A stretch of DNA of 64,000 bases from Pisaster brevispinus. Taxonomy: Eukaryota > Echinodermata > Asteroidea > Forcipulatida > Asteriidae. The notes beneath the pieces were generated by a model that was not told the origin of the DNA, ran no database searches, and was given only the letters and a program-made list of their open reading frames with translations. The DNA is taken from assembly GCA_023634235.1 (NCBI GenBank), contig JAMKCF010000022.1, positions 4,518,541-4,582,540 on the forward strand, written 5' to 3'. Made by a program: the position numbers and the translations under genes. Of this stretch, positions 32,499 to 43,562 are shown piece after piece. Numbering within the stretch: position 1 is the first letter of the stretch; the number at the start of each line of letters is the position of its first letter.

Positions 32499-33381
32499 GT
32501 GATTTTTTTTCCGTACCACATGCTAGCTATGGGGCCACAAAAAAAGCGTTCTGATTTGTCCGTTTCTGTAGAGGTCGTGCATTTTAAATAAGGTAAACTT
32601 AGGAAAGCGTTTATACACGTACTGGTGGTACGGGGCCCTGGCCTTGGAGAACAGCGTGTGGTGTGTGTGGTGTTAATACAGCGGCACTTGGTACTACACC
32701 TATCGGTGTCGCTAATGTTACTTGGTGATAATAAAAATAGACACAAGAGGTAGGCCTACAAGAAAACTAAACAAACTGAAATGTTATCTCCTGCCCATTG
32801 TTCTTACTCCACTGATCTATTTTCTTTTAATGTATCAACTATTTGTTGTTTCTGAGTCGTGTAAACGAACAAAATTTAATGCAAAACACTGTTGAAAGGA
32901 CAATTTTACAAATCACAAGTCATAGAGACTTCCCCAATAATTATATAGGCCTACGTGTCAATAGGTATTGCCCCAAAACATAAACACACCAAACATTCTT
33001 CAAATCCCCTGAGTACTGACCAGAACATGGGGACCACCCTTGCTCCAGGAAGTGATGTCATTTTTCACTCTGATACTCTCACACACCTACGACCTATAGG
33101 TTTAGCCACTTATTATCATTTTGGTTTATTCGGCCATTAACCCTGCGTGACACCGTCAACAAAATGTTCACACTCGGACACCATGTCTTACCATAGAGCA
33201 AATGGGTCATACCAAGTGCCGCACGCTGTTCTCCAAGGCCACGGCCCTGTACCACCGTACGTGTAATAACGCTTTCCTTAGTTTACCTTATTTAAAATGC
33301 ACGACCTCTCTGCAGAAACGGACCAATCAGAACGCTTTTTTGTGGCCCCATAGCTAGCGTGTGGTATGGAAAAAATATCGC
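32499..33381. mobile_element. Foldback element with about 180-bp arms nested in MITE-A copy 2
   Basis: The arms 32499-32690 and 33195-33381 are inverted repeats at about 90% identity, for example GCTAGCTATGGGGCC, GGTCGTGCATTTTAAATAAG, CCTTGGAGAACAGCGTG. CCGTC lies on both flanks (32494-32498, 33385-33389 approximately), a possible duplication. The matching point in MITE-A copy 1 is CCGTCCCATCGCGTTTG. The middle (32700-33190) has no gene. Confidence 0.75.
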
Positions 33382-33858
33382 TCCCCGTCGCGTTTGTGCA
33401 TGTAGCATTACCAGTGCGCCCTCTAGTTCCTGTATGAACTCTATGGGCGGCTCCTATTTATCGTTGTGGCCGCAGTTATTGTAATCGCCAGTCTAGAAGG
33501 AAAAAAAACGGGATGCATTTGTCTTGCAAACAAAATTTCAGATTTGTTTTTTTCTATTTTACCAGAAAGTTTATCAAGTTATATCCGACACAGGAATCTG
33601 CCAGCGCGAATGTCTCGTGATTTGAACTTTACACAGTTCGTTAGCAGAGCTATTTCTCGACACTCTTCCCAAGTTTTTGAACGAAAGTACCACTTCAGAC
33701 AGAAGTTAAAATCTAGCAGAATACTACTCTGAATTACCCTTTTAACGTATATTCCCTTCATAATAGCGTACATTTTATGTATGAGAAATGTTTTTACCTG
33801 CGTTACAGAGTATAGCAGGTAAACATTGTTCATGCGTTTAACAAGTATGGGGAATCAT

Positions 33859-35025
33859 GGGGTTCAGACAACTCGTCCGTTTGACAGACAAATCGACAGA
33901 CAGTTTGACAACTCGACGGGTAAGACAACTCGTCCGATCGGACAACTCGACGGCTGATTTGCAGAACTGTCAGACAAGTCGACATTTGATCAGACAGCTC
34001 TCGACGGATGGAGTTCAAATCATTCTGGCAATCAAAATGAGGATTTGTGTGACATCTAGCTAGTAGATGTCCGCACGGCCCGGCAGCCCGGCATGGGAAC
34101 GAACGTACTGTGACCGGGCACAGGCGTCCCCCGGGGGTGGGGGACAAATACAAAGATGGTGGGCGTGCATGGGGTCATTCGCGTGCCGGGCCGCCTTATA
34201 TAGGGCGGGGCGGAACTCTATGAGCGGGCAGCTTATAATATTATATAGGCCTACCTATAGTATATAAAGGGGAAAATAATGACAAAATGAATTGTGCAAA
34301 CGGAAACTAAAGTTTTAATTGGCCAGAAGTGCCCCTTACAAAATGGTACATCCCCGTGGCCCCCTCTAAAATACCTAAGTTTCGGCGACGTGACTGAGGG
34401 CTACTGGCGGCCGGAGGCAGGATATTATGTCTACCGGAGATCGGGCAAAGCATGACTCGAACAATATGTTTTGTGCAATTTCAATCGATTGGCAGACTCA
34501 TATTGTCCATTTCGAATTAAAATATATTTGGCTCTTTATTACCCAGTAGTTTTCTTTTTGTAGGGTTGTGCCAGTGAAGAAGTGTATCGCAACTGCTGGA
34601 GGAGTTGAATCCCAAAGGATTCCCGTTATGAGCCTTTCTCTGGGTCCCTCCACATGATCTTTTGCTTTTTCACCACAAATACTATCCCAGATACTTGTTT
34701 AAAGTTCACGCAAATATAACAGAAATACAGGATTTATAAATACAAATTTGAAAGAAGGTTTTGTGTAGACATTGTCACTTGTCAGTAATGGCTGTTTCGG
34801 TCAATGACCAGTGATTAACCAATGGCAAGTTGAACCGAAACATTTATATTACGGCCGGCCTTCGGCTGCGAAAACGCAACCCCGTTCACCCGTCGACTTC
34901 ACCGTCGACTTGTCTTGGCACTCCTTTGAGTTGTCTCACTGGCGAATTGTAAAACTGTATAGTTTTCCGACCGGACGAGTTGTCTTACCCGTCGAGTTGT
35001 CAAGCGGACGAGTTGTCTGACATCC
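33859..35025. mobile_element. hAT-like non-autonomous element, 8-bp target duplication
   Basis: Perfect 8-bp duplication GGAATCAT at 33851-33858 and 35026-35033. Ends GTTCAGACAACTCGTCCG and the complement of GTCAGACAACTCGTCCG. The first and last 150 bp are strings of GACAACTCGACGGGTAAG and GACAACTCGTCCG words in inverted orientation. No transposase is visible; an 8-bp duplication fits hAT. A GC-rich block (34070-34160) sits inside. Confidence 0.85.
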
Positions 35026-35635
35026 GGAATCATAATGCATTCCACTGAGTTCCGCCAGGTAGGTGGCGGTAAATTTGAATATGAAAAGGGGGCAAGGAAG
35101 GTCAAGGGCTTGTACTGAACGAGGAAATCATTCTAGCCTTGCACTTCATGCAACTAGCACGTTTTAAACAAAAAAAATGCTATCAAGGATAGTCAATTTA
35201 AGTAAACAACATAAAGATAAATCCACAGACACGACAGCATTTTTTTCGGGTGGCTTATTAAGCCGTGACCGAGGGTTTTTCCAGAGTTTTGGGCTTGTTA
35301 AGTTTTATCTCTGGTTTTTAAATCCCGGTGTCATGACAAAAAGTGTCCGCTGACAAATAGTGTCCCCTCATTAGCATAGTGCGATCTGATTGGTCACTGC
35401 GGCTATGATTGCTTACGGAACTCTTGCCAAATAGTGTCCGCGTCAAGCGTGCATCATTGCGTGCCTTAATGCTCAGCTGACAAGACTTCGTAGATAAGAT
35501 CATTTTTTCACCTGAAATTGCTTTTTACGATTTTGCTTGAACACTTTCTTTATTGTTTATGATTATAAGTATTTGTAACACTTAACATTCAGCACTTTCT
35601 CACATCATTTTGATCGTGTGATCGTGTGATCGTGT

Positions 35636-35950
35636 GAAAATGCAAGTATTTTAAAGCGATTCCATTTCAAATGAATCATGTTTTTACACGGTCACCCTAA
35701 ACTGCACTACAGTTAGACTTACCACAAAATCAAAGGAGAAAAACAGAGGACCAGTTGCATTTTGGCTTGATGCCTCTTTTACGGGTTACCATACTTGAGC
35801 GCGCGCGTAGAATAGATCGGCCTCAGGCCTAATTTAAATGTGCTAGATTCTAGCACATTTTAATGAACCAATTCCAGGGGTTATGATCGAGCAAGGCATG
35901 CTGGAAAAAATGGCGCGGTGAGATCGATCATCCCTGGGAACGAGGATGGA
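35636..35950 (+). repeat. Dispersed repeat family D, plus copy
   Basis: Runs from AATGCAAGTATTTTAAAGCG to CCTGGGAACGAGGATGG and includes the palindrome GTGCTAGATTCTAGCAC (35842-35858). Inverted copy at 49430-49745 at about 85% identity. Preceded by a short (GATCGTGT)n tract. Confidence 0.75.
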
Positions 35951-36249
35951 GACCGGACCTAAATTTTCTAGGTATCAGTAACAAAAGATACAAATTTAGT
36001 GAGAATTTGATTTTGAGCGAAAAATAACTTAAATAAATAAAAGTAGCCGGCTTCTCGTGCAAGTCGCTCGGCAGGCTCGTCCCCAAATTCTGTATTTTGA
36101 ATTGTTATTTGAGTAAAGTATTGTATTTAAAGTAAACGATTGGGACGAAGTAATGTGTATGACTGTGACGAGAATGAACTTATGGAACGACAAAGATCGC
36201 GCGGTGTTCAAAGTTCACCCGAGGTATCCTGCGCACATTTTTAAATAAT

Positions 36250-36335
36250 GCAAGGAAACAAGTTTGCGCCGCCACGAAATGGCACACTGCGCGAATTTTT
36301 AAAAAGGACAACTTCAAAGATTGCGCCCAACATTG
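36250..36335. repeat. Inverted partner of 31393-31470
   Basis: GAATTTTTAAAAAGGACAAC, TTCAAAGATTGCGCCCAACA; see the partner entry. Orientation is opposite. Confidence 0.6.
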
Positions 36336-36429
36336 TTACACGAACAAGGTGTGCTTTTTAAAGCTAGCAACCAATATTGGGCCCAAAAGCCCAGCCGCGT
36401 ATTCGCGGAGTGGCCAGCTGCGTATCCAG

Positions 36430-37480
36430 AAAATTAGAATCCATGCAGTACAGGGAGGTGACAAAATGGCTTACTTTACTCATTTTCTGTCGACGAAGCC
36501 GTTTTCATTCGAACGAAGACTGAAATATAAGCTATAAATTACCAATTTTTATTTAATAATATTGAAATTTTACAACCATAACTCATTGGAAAGCATTCAA
36601 CAAAGAAAAATAAAACTGGTAAAGATTAAAATAATAAGCCGCAAACACAAAGGCAATGTGCGTGTTTGCATTATGTCATAAAATACGCTGTTTTTAAACA
36701 TAGTATTTAAAAATACTAAAACATATTTTGAAAAGAAGTGTACCCTTCATTATAAGTAAACGTGGAAGTTTAAGCCCAGAATCTTGAAGACTGTTACACT
36801 GGGCATACCAATTTTTTGAGCTGGATAATTCGGGTCACTAATTGGTGGTTAATTTACCACAGTTATAAAGACGCCATTTTCCCTCTCTAACACGCACAAC
36901 ATGCATATGCGATTGAGTAAACTACCATTTAAGAAAGATTTGGTACCCTTCATTATCACAATCTTGAAGACTGTCAAACCGGGCAAACCAAATGTTTGAG
37001 CTGGCTAATTTAGTAAAATGGTTAATTGAATAAGACTTTATGGAGACGCAATTTTTCCATCAATAATACGCATGATGCCTATACATTAATTTGAGTAAAC
37101 TAACTTTTCAAAAGAGTTTACCCTTCATAATGAAAACAACTTGTTTTTTAGCACAGAATCTTGAAGACTGTTACACTGGGCAAAATTTTCAGCTGGTTAA
37201 TTTGGGTCACTAATTAGTGGTTAATTAACCACAGTTATACAGACGCCATTTTCCATCTATAACACACACACAATTGCATATGCGGTTGAGTAAACTATAC
37301 CTCTTTAAAAAAATGTGTACCCTTTGTAGGAGTAAACATTTGGGGGTTTTAGCCCAGAATCTTGAAGACTGTTACACTGGGCATACCAAATTTTTGAGCT
37401 GGCTAATTTGGTCACAAATTAATGGTAAATTAACCACAGTTTATACAGACGCCATTTTCCACCTTTTCGCACAAATGCCT
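36430..37480 (+). repeat. Repeat family F: unique head plus four about 190-bp tandem units
   Basis: Head 36430-36737 (ATCCATGCAGTACAGGGAGG, TGACAAAATGGC) then units starting near 36738, 36942, 37118 and 37313. Each has GTACCCTTCAT, AGCCCAGAATCTTGAAGACT, GTTACACTGGGCATACC, TTGAGCTGGCTAATTTGG, GACGCCATTTTCCA and GAGTAAACTA. Unit 2 is the most diverged. Inverted single-unit copy with the same head at 47440-47880. No stop-free frame of length; non-coding. Confidence 0.8.
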
Positions 37481-37484
37481 ATTG

Positions 37485-37640
37485 GCCTTGACTTCGGGTT
37501 AAAATCGATAGTTGAAGTTTATAGGAGCCTTGAAAAACTCCTGAACCAAACGTAGGATGTTTACAATCTCTAAATCATCGTTAGTGTCTTCAAAAACTTA
37601 ACAAACGCTAAACAGACTGTGACTCCTGACCCAGACATAG
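37485..37640 (+). repeat. Family B monomer attached to the family F array
   Basis: TTGACTTCGGGTTAAAATC, AAAAACTCCTGAACCAAACG, TTTACAATCTCTAAATCATC and ACTTAACAAACGCTAAACAG follow the family B order, directly after the last F unit. The two satellites may belong to one larger element. Confidence 0.55.
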
Positions 37641-38404
37641 GATTGATAAGGTGAATTGTCGTCTACAATGCATTCGATGACATTACTCACGAACACCTTG
37701 TTGTCATTAACAAAAAATGAATTACTAGGTTTTGGGTTTTTGACTTTTTGTGCGGCACTCAAAGTGGGGGAAAATAGCAACCTTTTCAAAAGTGGGGAGG
37801 GGAACAGGTTCCGCAGCCTAAGGCCCTCCATTAAAAATAACCTAAAGTTCTAAATACTTCAGTAATTTTCCCCCAATATTCTGCTGCGCAAATCTCAATG
37901 GAGGCCTAAGCTTTTTCCAACAGTTGTATGGAACGCTGCAAAGAATGCTGCAAAACGTAAATATTAAATAATAATCGAGGGCGTGGCGACCGGGGTGTGT
38001 TTGGGGTGCCCCCCCCCCCTCCAATATAATCTTTCCCTGTCGGCAAATTCGGCAAATAAAGCACCAATTTTTCCTGAATAAGGGCTAGGGCTGAACACAA
38101 ATCCAGTCGGCAAGCCCGAGCCCTAGATGGGTTTGCCGACTGAAAATTTACGTTAAAATACTGTTGTAGTTTGAATTGCCAAATAAAAATCAATTTTCTC
38201 GGCAACTTGCGGGCTTTTGACAGCATTGGAAGCCTTAGAGTGTCCGGAGGCTTCACCCATCAGGGGCTTCGCCTTTCCGCCGCTACACAGTAGATGATTC
38301 ACATAAGTCGCAAAATTATTTTAGCAGGTATGGCCTTTCTAACTTTAACACATGAACATTGGAATGCATGAATTTCTAAAGGTTCGGGATATTTTAGTGA
38401 CATT

Positions 38405-38575
38405 TGCAACCCCAAGTGTGGGATATTATTGGAAAGCTTTTTAACAATATCATTTCTTGGAGTGACATGAATGGTATGATACCTAACCCATCTAAATGTG
38501 CTCTGTTACTCTCTAGGCGACGTCAAAATGTATTTTTGTATGATTATAATATCTTGGATGATCATGTGTCCATAA
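38405..38575 (+). pseudogene. Possible reverse-transcriptase fragment
   Basis: Encodes NNIISWSDMNGMIPNPSKCA followed by LLLSRRR, which resembles the RT region after YADD in LINEs (W---NGM-LN--KC). No flanking RT blocks are seen. Could be a fragment of the LINE whose minus-strand tail begins at 38581. Confidence 0.4.
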
Positions 38576-38580
38576 CTAGA

Positions 38581-39030
38581 GATTCAATTCAATTCAATTC
38601 AGTTCAATTCGATTCAATGGAACATTTATTTCATACACTCGATGTCAAAGCATAACTTACAATATAACAATAAAGTACAGAGCAAAATAGTAAAGTGCAC
38701 AAGTTAATGTAATGAAAACAATTCACAGAAAAGATGAGTGTATGCGGCTGTTATCATATATAAGCCGGAGCTTGTAAGAAACAGCCTACACAGACAGACA
38801 AATGTGCCAAACAATAGGCAGCAAAGACGAACAAACAAACAAAGACGCCAATAGACAAACAAACAGAACAAACAGACATAAGTATAGCCGAATACAACTG
38901 CAGAACAAGTTAGAGAAGAGGCAAGCTATGCCAGGTAATGAGATAGAAGGCATCTTTTATACGAGGTCTTGAATGGACCCACAGACGGCATGTTCCGAAT
39001 TTCATCTGGAATGCAATAGACGGGGCCCAA
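38581..39030 (-). mobile_element. LINE 3' end, minus strand
   Basis: Read on the minus strand: a C-terminal RT-protein end (PDEIRNMPSVGPFKTSYKRC), a stop, about 340 bp of 3' UTR, AAATAAATGTTCCATTG and an (AATTG)n tail at 38620-38581. This pentamer tail and the FKTSYK end are typical of some LINE families; it differs from the ATT-tailed CR1/L2 copies. Confidence 0.65.
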
Positions 39031-39239
39031 CCCTGCAGGTCGTTATACGCGCACGGAAATCGCTATGCATTTGGCTGGCCATGAAAATCATGGCACACTA
39101 ACACACACACTAACAGGGGATTTAATGCTCCATAAATGGACTCTGAGCATCCCCAACACCTTTGAGATGGTCTAGAGATAGTAAAACAATTCCCCCATAC
39201 CCCCACATGGGCCCTGAAGGATTCCACTATATATCACTA

Positions 39240-39285
39240 AGAAAAAAGAAAAAGAGAGAAAAAAAAAAAAAAAAAAAAAAAAACT
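39240..39285. repeat. Poly-A tract
   Basis: A-rich GAAAAAG followed by about 26 consecutive A. May mark the 3' end of a retroposed sequence, but I recognise none upstream. Confidence 0.6.
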
Positions 39286-40361
39286 CCATTCACAAAGTCC
39301 AAAACATAAGCACCGCCCCCCTTACCGCACAAATAAATAACTCTTTGGAAACCTTTTAGACCATGGGGCGTGCAGTGAAAAGGTGCTTAGAAATCAAGTT
39401 TCGTGGCGCACCTCATGCATGAGCGTGGAAACAGTTTTAATTAATAGATAATTACATGTGGATTGCTAACATATCAATCCACAATCATGAAACTTGCCAG
39501 TTAGGCAGTTATTTGCATTTTAATTAAGCATCATGAAAATAGCGCCCTCTGTTGGCCATTTTTAGAAAACTGTGTACATTTCAATGGGGTAATTTTTGTA
39601 AGAAATGTTTATCATGAATAAGCTATCTTTTTATGTTTTCCCCCCTTCTCTGAGCTGAAGAATTGGCCCATTGGGGGTGGATCTACCACTGTCTACTCCA
39701 AAGGCCAATTATTTTATCTTTAAAAAGATTATACCTATCAACTGTTTGTTTCTTGCTCAAATTTAACTGTTAGTGTTAACACATTTAGAGACCGTCTACA
39801 GCTGATGTCAACATTTTTCAGGTCATAGAGTACTACTTTTGAGACCCCCCCCCCCCCCAATGTTGCACATTATTTAAGTGTCTTAATATACTCTTTATTA
39901 TGACAGTGAAAATTACGACAATTTTGGGACGGCCCCTTAATCTTTATTAATATCCTTATGATTAATAAGTTACTTAAATAAAGGAATCGCAAAACAAAAT
40001 TATTACTGTATGACATTATTTTGTTTTATTCTGTCATGGTCATGGTGACCCCTTTTCGGGCTTTTCCATCCTATTTTGATATATACATTCGTAATAACAA
40101 ATACTCCCTGTCCTACATGATAAAGTCACTGTTCAGTCTGCAAGGATAAATCATCTGAAGTTGATGGCCATGGTAGTGAAGTGACTGACAGGTGAATTCT
40201 TCATTATATTACGTAGTACAGCTGATGCAGTGAAGAGTGTGTGAAAATTTGCAGTTTCATGTGGAAATCTCTCTGCTTCTACAGCTACTTCACTGCTGTC
40301 TGTATCTACTATCAGTATCAGTACATGATGTATCTGAGCCAACTACTGTCTCCACCAGTTC

Positions 40362-40980
40362 TTATGCAGCAAGAGATTGGCTGTACACCAAGTCGCTTGT
40401 ATTTTTAGCATATGACCTTTGAATTATGAGTGTGGGGAATGTTTTTTTCAGGCGTTTCTTCAGATTGTGGGTCCGGTAATTAGTGCAGTCGACTTCCTCA
40501 ACTTCTTGTACACACTTGATAAACTTGCGACGCAGTGACGTTAGCAACAGAATTTCATTATTTTCTATTATTCTTTTCTGGATGACTTCTTCGCAGAACT
40601 TTGTGTAAGCATCCTTGAACCTGGGTGCTTCATCCGATGGACCAGACCGTGTCAAGAATCGGGTATACTCATTATAGCAAAGACGATGATAGCATACTTC
40701 TAAAGCTATGAGATCTTTATTCTCGATTTGCATTAGTAGCCTCTCATCCTTCTTTTGTCGTGCTGCTTCTAACAGTTGGCCTGCAGTCACGGTTTGGCAC
40801 TGTGAGTATTTGTCACGCACAGTTTTCCTCGATATTTTCTCTCTACTCCATCTGTCTCGGGGCAGCAGACCATGCCTTTACGAGGTCTAGCTTTTCCCCA
40901 AAGAGGAGCACATTCTCTCTTTCCAGTACATCTCTCTTTCCGTGTTGACACAGCTAGCTGTAGGCTGGCTACGCCTGCTG
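40362..40980 (-). pseudogene. Unidentified multi-copy protein, frameshifted
   Basis: Minus strand. The main frame 40820-40362 (152 codons) reads DKYSQCQTVTAGQLLEAARQ, DERLLMQIENKDLIALEVCY, HRLCYNEYTRFLT and then Lys/Arg-rich helical segments. Just upstream, in another frame and with a stop, lies FGEKLDLVKAWSAAPRQME, which I take as the continuation toward the N-terminus. I remember similar uncharacterised proteins with AEVCYH-CY motifs in invertebrate genomes, often multi-copy, but cannot name a family or function. Frameshifts mark it as a pseudogene, perhaps of a TE. Confidence 0.5.
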
Positions 40981-41399
40981 CGCCTCATGACCAGCATTGT
41001 GGACTTCCTCCTACGGTGCAGATAGTGAAGGCACCCTTAGTACAACTTCGTCGAAGTCTGAAACATTACTGCCCATGCATCCACTTTCGGTATCAAAATC
41101 GGCCCAATCTTTGCACTGGACTGGTCACCCCCCCCCCCCCATGGCGGCCATTTTGGACGCCACCTTGGATTTCGGACAGAGCTTCGGGAAATTTTCTGGG
41201 ACTTTTGGTTTGTTGTTCTATGCACTTTTCTGGACCCATCCTGTAAAAGTCAGCTCTTGGCCTATTGGTTAATGATGTTAAGTAGATAATTCGGATTAAC
41301 AGGACAAAATCTGACAAAATGCAGTCTGGATGCAGGGTTGGTTTTTTAGTTACGTTAGGTCATCGATGCTGCTTCGAATGTTTTTGACTTTATCTGCAA

Positions 41400-41860
41400 A
41401 GAAGCTGCTGAATGCGTTGACAAGGAGTGGTTGTCAGCTCATTAACAATCCCAAAAGCATCTTTGGGATTAGCGTTCACAAGCGACGACTAGGACGTCAC
41501 GCATGGCTTGCTTTTGGAGGAGTATGCAAGACGATCAGCAGAAGATCTGGTTTTGTGCCATTTGCGTTCAGCTCGCCGCCGTGCACGTTTTACTTCAACC
41601 ACAGACGTTGGGTACATTTGGGCTTTGAGTGCTGTTTGGGTTTTATTGAGACTGTTCGGAGTGCGTGCTTGTCGAGGACATGAATAACTGATTCATAAAA
41701 CGTATTGACTAATTTGTCAATGAACGGCCGTTGAAATGAATATCATATAGGTGGCTGTGATGGACAGATCTCTTGATCAACTTCCATTGGATTTATGGCG
41801 TGATGACACTTCCATTGATGGTGATGGCTTTTCCAAAATGAAGCGAACAAGAAATGACCC
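41400..41860 (-). pseudogene. LINE fragment: endonuclease-RT linker, minus strand
   Basis: The minus strand gives LVNTFYESVIHVLDKHA, then in shifted frames VEVKRARRRAERKWHKTRSS and ADRLAYSSKKQAMRDVL. This is the linker between endonuclease and RT in CR1-like LINEs (compare LIDKYAPE...PWYTEEVREAKRRLERL in the LINE at 23.6 kb). Several frameshifts. Confidence 0.6.
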
Positions 41861-41916
41861 CGTGGTCTGATATGCCATTATGTCAACAGCGTAGGAGGCA
41901 AGTAGATCATCATCCT

Positions 41917-43533
41917 ATGGTGTTCTATAATGGACACTCAAACGGCGACCTTTTTTTTTTTTTTTACGCGGCGCCTTTTTTGGGGGGCGGCGCTTTTTTT
42001 TTTAACGCGGCGCCTTTTTTTTTTGGCGGCGACCTTTTTTTTGGGGCGGCGACTTTTTTTTTTTTTGGCGGCGACTTTTTTTTTTTACGCGGCGACTTTT
42101 TTTTTTTTTTGGCGGCGACTTTTTTTGGGGGCGGCGACTTTTTTGGGGGGGGCGGCGACTTTTTTTTTTTGGGCGGCGACTTTTTTTTTTATGCGGCGAC
42201 TTCCGGGTTATGATTGCGTGTGCGTGAGTGGGTGTGCCCTTACACATGCCAACTTACGGGGTACTTTTAACAATGGAACAATGGACCCCACAAGGCAATT
42301 TCAATAGGAACAATAGGGCCCCACAAGGGAATTCTTTAGAAAAGGGAACAATAGAACAACAATAGCAGTACCCCACAAACCGGATCCGTAAGGTTGTGTG
42401 TGTGTGTGTGTGTGAGGTGGTGGTAATGGTGGTGGTGGTTGGGGGGGGGGGGGGTTCCTGTACAGGTCAGTCACGCGCAAGCGCATAACTGATAATACTA
42501 TTTAAAAAAAATTCATCCATTGAATCCCGACCAGAGACACAATATCCTTTTTTATTTTATGACATCTATGCATACTGTATCCTAGCTACTTTTATGTTTT
42601 TAAGAACAAACATATTAAATGTGATAAAGAAAACAATCAAAAAATAAGGTTGAGTTCAAACTCTCCTTTTTGTAATTTTAGACGCTGCACGACACAATGT
42701 AGTCCCTCGGTAGACATTATGAAACATAATAATTGTGGATCAAATAACTAGCCAGAATATTTTACCGCGAAATATTCTCGATTTTGTTTCTGTGGCACAG
42801 TATAGATAGTTAATGAGATTCCTTATCATTGTTTTAATGGTTTGGGCTTTAAAGTAATATTGTTTTCTTTTGAGGCATTCGTAGTTTCATTACCAGAATT
42901 AAAAGATGACATGAACAAATAATAATTTAAAGATAAACTGAAGCTTTGGTAACTGTAATGTTTGGTCAAAACGTCCCTAATTTATGTATTGAAAATTATG
43001 ACCATTTCTGTGTTTAAGCTTTGTAGTTTGTTTTTCTTCTTTCCCATTATTAAAGGAATACTTATGTATTTTGATTTTAATGGGGCCAAAGACAATGCCA
43101 CGTGGCAAGGCAGTGACTGACGAATATAATCAACTATTGTTCCTGTTTCATATTTCTTGTAGTACCAGAGCTGTTTACGATGCTGTTTAAAGAGGATTTT
43201 ACAAAGGCTTAATTTGCGCTGCCAATCGAGTACAAATGCGGAAGCAGATCAGTTATCAGTTGTGCGCTGGCGCGTGCCTGACCTCTACGGGAATCCCCCC
43301 CCCCCCCCCCACACACACACACATACAATCACAACCCGGAAAGCGACGCGGTAAGCAAAAAGTCGCCGCCAAAAAAAAAAAAGTCGCCGCCCAAAAAAAA
43401 GTCGCCGCCAAAAAAAAAAAGTCGCCGCCAGAAAAAAAAGTCGCCGCCAAAAAAAAAAGGCGCCGCGTAAAAAAAAAAAAAGGCGCCGCGTAAAAAAAAA
43501 GTCGCCGTTTGAGTGTCCATTATAGAACACCAT
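41917..43533. mobile_element. Poly-T/GGCGGCGAC foldback element with 8-bp duplication
   Basis: 1617-bp element flanked by ATCATCCT (41909-41916 and 43534-43541). Ends ATGGTGTTCTATAATGGACA and its exact complement, continuing CTCAAACGGCGAC. The arms then consist of alternating T8-14 runs and GGCGGCGAC/GCGGCGCC words (41940-42200; complement 43370-43505), followed by a GT-rich and G-rich stretch. Middle 42500-43230 AT-rich, no gene. Long open frames here are artefacts of the homopolymer pattern. The 8-bp duplication suggests hAT-like. Confidence 0.88.
42250..42400 (+). repeat. Direct repeat, copy 1 (partner 44480-44640)
   Basis: ACAATGGACCCCACAAGG, TTTCAATAGGAACAAT, GGGCCCCACAAGGGAATTC, TTTAGAAAAGGGAA and ACCGGATCCGTA occur in both at about 90% identity in the same order, 2.2 kb apart. 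It is present in only one arm of the foldback element, so it was inserted into that arm or lost from the other. Confidence 0.8.
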
Positions 43534-43562
43534 ATCATCCTCATTTCTTGTATAAAGGATCC

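Larger units (their letters stand above)
31538..33430. mobile_element. MITE-A copy 2, broken by two insertions
   Basis: Same ends as 11746-12197: GGAACTAGAGGGCGCACT at 31538-31555 and its complement at 33413-33430, with TA on the left flank and TG on the right. The body matches copy 1 from TAAGTAGTCAAAAACAACGT (32080) to GGCGCGCGTGTCTCCTTG (32403). Two unrelated inverted-repeat elements interrupt it at 31577-32057 and 32499-33381. It lies about 280 bp upstream of the ALG1 ATG. Confidence 0.82.

Noticed and set aside
33466..33732. 88-codon plus frame starting just after MITE-A copy 2
   Set aside because: No family match and no splice or start context; overlaps an equally long minus frame.
41854..42307. 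Phe/Gly-rich frames of 119 and 125 codons and the Lys/Pro-rich minus frame
   Set aside because: Produced by T-run/GGCGGC repeats of a foldback element in all frames.
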